A stretch of 64,000 nt of DNA, taken from CBDCKN01 sp965219035 (GTDB taxonomy: Bacteria; Gemmatimonadota; Gemmatimonadetes; Longimicrobiales; Gaopeijiaceae). Numbering within the stretch: the stretch's first letter is position 1; each line of letters begins with the position of its first letter. The notes under the pieces were generated by a model, which saw only the letters and a program-made list of their open reading frames with translations, was not told the origin of the DNA and searched no databases. Location of the stretch: assembly GCA_965219035.1 (NCBI GenBank), contig CBDCMR010000003.1, positions 1,054,001 to 1,118,000 on the forward strand, given 5' to 3'. This document shows positions 62,561 to 64,000 of this stretch, piece after piece. The position numbers and the translations under genes were made by a program.

Positions 62561-63082
62561 TTGGAAGACAGATACTTGGGGTCTACGAGAGACAATGGCC
62601 TGTGGAGGAGGGGTGACCACGAGGCGAGCCTAGGCTTCACGTTGCTCGAGCTGGTGGTCGTCATGCTTCTCCTATCACTCTCGCTCGCGGCGGCGGCAGG
62701 GGTGTTTTCGGCTTATCAGGCTCGTACGGCCGCTCAGCGAGCGGCCCAGGTCTTTGCACTGGACATCGGGCTTGCGAGGACGATGGCAGTGAGAAGTCGA
62801 GAGACCGTGATCATCGACTTCGACGAGTCGCAAGTGACTTACCTGGTCCGGTCCGAGTCCGGCGATACGATAGTGAAGCGGGAGTTCAGCCAGACGGACG
62901 AAATCCGGCTCGACTCCATCGACCTTCAGCTGACTGGAGACAGCTTGGTCTTCGATACGCGTGGCGTGGGTGACCTGAGCGGTGCCGGCTCCTCTTTGGG
63001 CGTCGCGCGGTTCGTCGCAGGCGACACGGGTTATGACGTGTCCTTCAATGGTATGGGGGCCTCAAAGGTCGACAAACGTTGA
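62561..63082 (+). CDS. type II secretion/type IV pilus pseudopilin (GspH/FimT-like)
   Basis: About 173 residues. The prepilin peptidase site and helix are ASLGFTLLELVVVMLLLSLS (cleavage after Gly, Glu at +5), followed by AAAAGVFSAYQARTAAQRAA and a beta-rich globular domain. The start is uncertain: TTG 62561 or TTG 62576 would give a long leader. Its stop overlaps the next pseudopilin start (TTGA). First of at least three pseudopilin genes. Confidence 0.82.
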   Translation: MEDRYLGSTRDNGLWRRGDHEASLGFTLLELVVVMLLLSLSLAAAAGVFSAYQARTAAQRAAQVFALDIGLARTMAVRSRETVIIDFDESQVTYLVRSESGDTIVKREFSQTDEIRLDSIDLQLTGDSLVFDTRGVGDLSGAGSSLGVARFVAGDTGYDVSFNGMGASKVDKR

Positions 63083-63471
63083 CTACACGGCGTCGCAGGT
63101 GCGTGCGCGCCTCGGCGGGCGGCTTCACCCTGATCGAAGTCATCGGAGCACTGGTGATCTTCTCGGTGGGGGTGCTCATGGTGATGAACCTGACGGGCAC
63201 GCTGTCTCTTCGGATGGAGACGGCGGCGATCCGGTCGGAGCTCGCTGTGATGGGGCAGGAGCGGCTGGACAGTCTGGAGATTCTGGACTACGACACGTTG
63301 ACGGTAGGGACGACTTTCGAAACCACCGAGGTTCGGGGATCGGCGTTCTATTGGCTGGTAACGGTAACGGATTCGACGGCGTTGGCCCGGCACCTCAAGG
63401 TGTGGCTGCTCCCGACCAGCGGATTGGGCCCGTCCTTCACAGGGTCGATGTTCGTCACCCGGTCCTGGTAG
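63079..63471 (+). CDS. pseudopilin (PilV/GspI-like)
   Basis: 130 residues. Leader MTTRRRRCVRASAGG, then FTLIEVIGALVIFSVGVLMV with the Gly-Phe cleavage site and Glu at +5, and a short globular domain with QERLDSLEILDYDTL. TTG 63079 overlaps the previous stop by 4 bases, indicating coupled translation. A minor pilin of the tip-complex type. Confidence 0.85.
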   Translation: MTTRRRRCVRASAGGFTLIEVIGALVIFSVGVLMVMNLTGTLSLRMETAAIRSELAVMGQERLDSLEILDYDTLTVGTTFETTEVRGSAFYWLVTVTDSTALARHLKVWLLPTSGLGPSFTGSMFVTRSW

Positions 63472-64000
63472 CACCGCGCCCAAGAGGCGGCTTCACCTTC
63501 CTCGAGGCGATGCTGGCCCTCACGCTGTCCTCTCTCATCGTGGGCCTCGTGGCATCGGTGTTCTGGGCCCAGAATGACTTCTATGCTCTCGTGGTGGAGC
63601 GGGCGAAGGTGCAGGACAACCTCCGGGTCGTGTCGGACCTCATCGCGTCGGAGATCCGGGGTGTCTCGGGCGGGGGGGTCACGACCGCCCAATCCCGCCG
63701 GTTCGTGGTTCGCCTGCCGCTGGCGGTGGGAGGGTTCTGCGACGGCGGCACCTCTCTTACGCGCGTGTACATGCCTGGCCTCTCCGACATAAACAGCATC
63801 GATGTGGCCGGTTACGCCAAGGTCGACGGCAATGGGGACTGGGTGTACACGGCCGACACCTGGGGATCCATTTTCGTTTCGTCAGGCTCAATCGATGCGG
63901 CGGACTGTGCGGACCGCAGGGCTGCGGACACCGTGGGAGCCTCCCAGGACTTCGCCCGCATCTCAGCCGGTACTGTGGCCGTCGGCGACGTGATCATCAT
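63465..64000 (+). CDS. pseudopilin (PilW/GspJ-like), 3' end outside window
   Basis: The frame has GGFTFLEAMLALTLSSLIVG and then LVASVFWAQNDFYALVVERA, a prepilin helix with Glu at +5, and a longer globular region with two Cys, open to the window edge. The only start near the leader is CTG 63465, overlapping the previous stop; no ATG, GTG or TTG is available in the leader. Size and order (H-, V- then W-like) fit a minor pilin operon. Confidence 0.75.
   Translation, partial: MVAPRPRGGFTFLEAMLALTLSSLIVGLVASVFWAQNDFYALVVERAKVQDNLRVVSDLIASEIRGVSGGGVTTAQSRRFVVRLPLAVGGFCDGGTSLTRVYMPGLSDINSIDVAGYAKVDGNGDWVYTADTWGSIFVSSGSIDAADCADRRAADTVGASQDFARISAGTVAVGDVII

Overview
The window is high-GC bacterial chromosome with no rRNA, tRNA, CRISPR array or intact insertion sequence that I could find. 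A Gram-negative cell plan is indicated by a TonB-receptor plug and barrel, lipoproteins, a beta-barrel-like protein and pseudopilins. Aerobic heterotrophy is indicated by heme A synthase, the 2-oxoglutarate dehydrogenase E1, a very large NAD-glutamate dehydrogenase and acyl-CoA dehydrogenase. Together with a short RpoD-type sigma factor, sortilin/BNR exoproteins and frequent TTG/GTG starts, this suggests a soil or marine heterotroph of the Gemmatimonadota type. That placement is an inference; no marker gene settles it.

Layout. 1-5.5 kb: a broken EVE-domain gene, then methylmalonate-semialdehyde dehydrogenase, a class III aminotransferase and a sodium/solute symporter, which look like a beta-amino-acid catabolism set. 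5.5-12.2 kb: CoA-transferase, a split GIY-YIG gene, HD phosphohydrolase, PP2C phosphatase, the primary-type sigma factor and RsgA. 12.2-15 kb: a BtuFCD-like ABC importer. 15-19.3 kb: a lipoprotein, diverging from a three-gene operon (membrane protein, Mre11/SbcD-like, Rad50/SbcC-like) in which both nuclease and ATPase active sites are eroded. 19.3-26.2 kb: membrane proteins, hydantoinase A, TrpE. 26-32.3 kb: small membrane protein, PspA, ECF sigma factor, orphan E1 alpha, V4R-like protein and a histidine-kinase-like protein without a recognisable phospho-acceptor His. 32.3-46.2 kb: heme A synthase, acyl-CoA dehydrogenase, patatin, a sortilin-like gene with one in-frame TGA, an exonuclease, quinone oxidoreductase and SucA. 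46.4-49.9 kb: a continuous frame joining a TonB receptor N-terminus to a family 2 glycosyltransferase. 49.7-56.5 kb: glycosyltransferases, then an alpha/beta hydrolase - YhaN - YhaO operon with intact motifs. 56.7-64 kb: NAD-GDH, a barrel-like protein and the start of a pseudopilin operon that leaves the window.

The most unusual features are (1) the apparently inactivated Mre11-Rad50 pair, in the same window as an intact YhaO-YhaN pair; (2) a family of about 165-185 bp mobile, MITE-like repeats with TA-bounded inverted ends, whose terminal TAG is the stop codon of four different genes; (3) two further small repeat families, one nested inside a MITE-like copy; (4) the TonB-receptor/glycosyltransferase chimera; and (5) Fur-box-like palindromes before the TonB gene and the ECF sigma gene. 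Several genes are broken by a single stop or frameshift, which may be real decay or consensus errors in the assembly.
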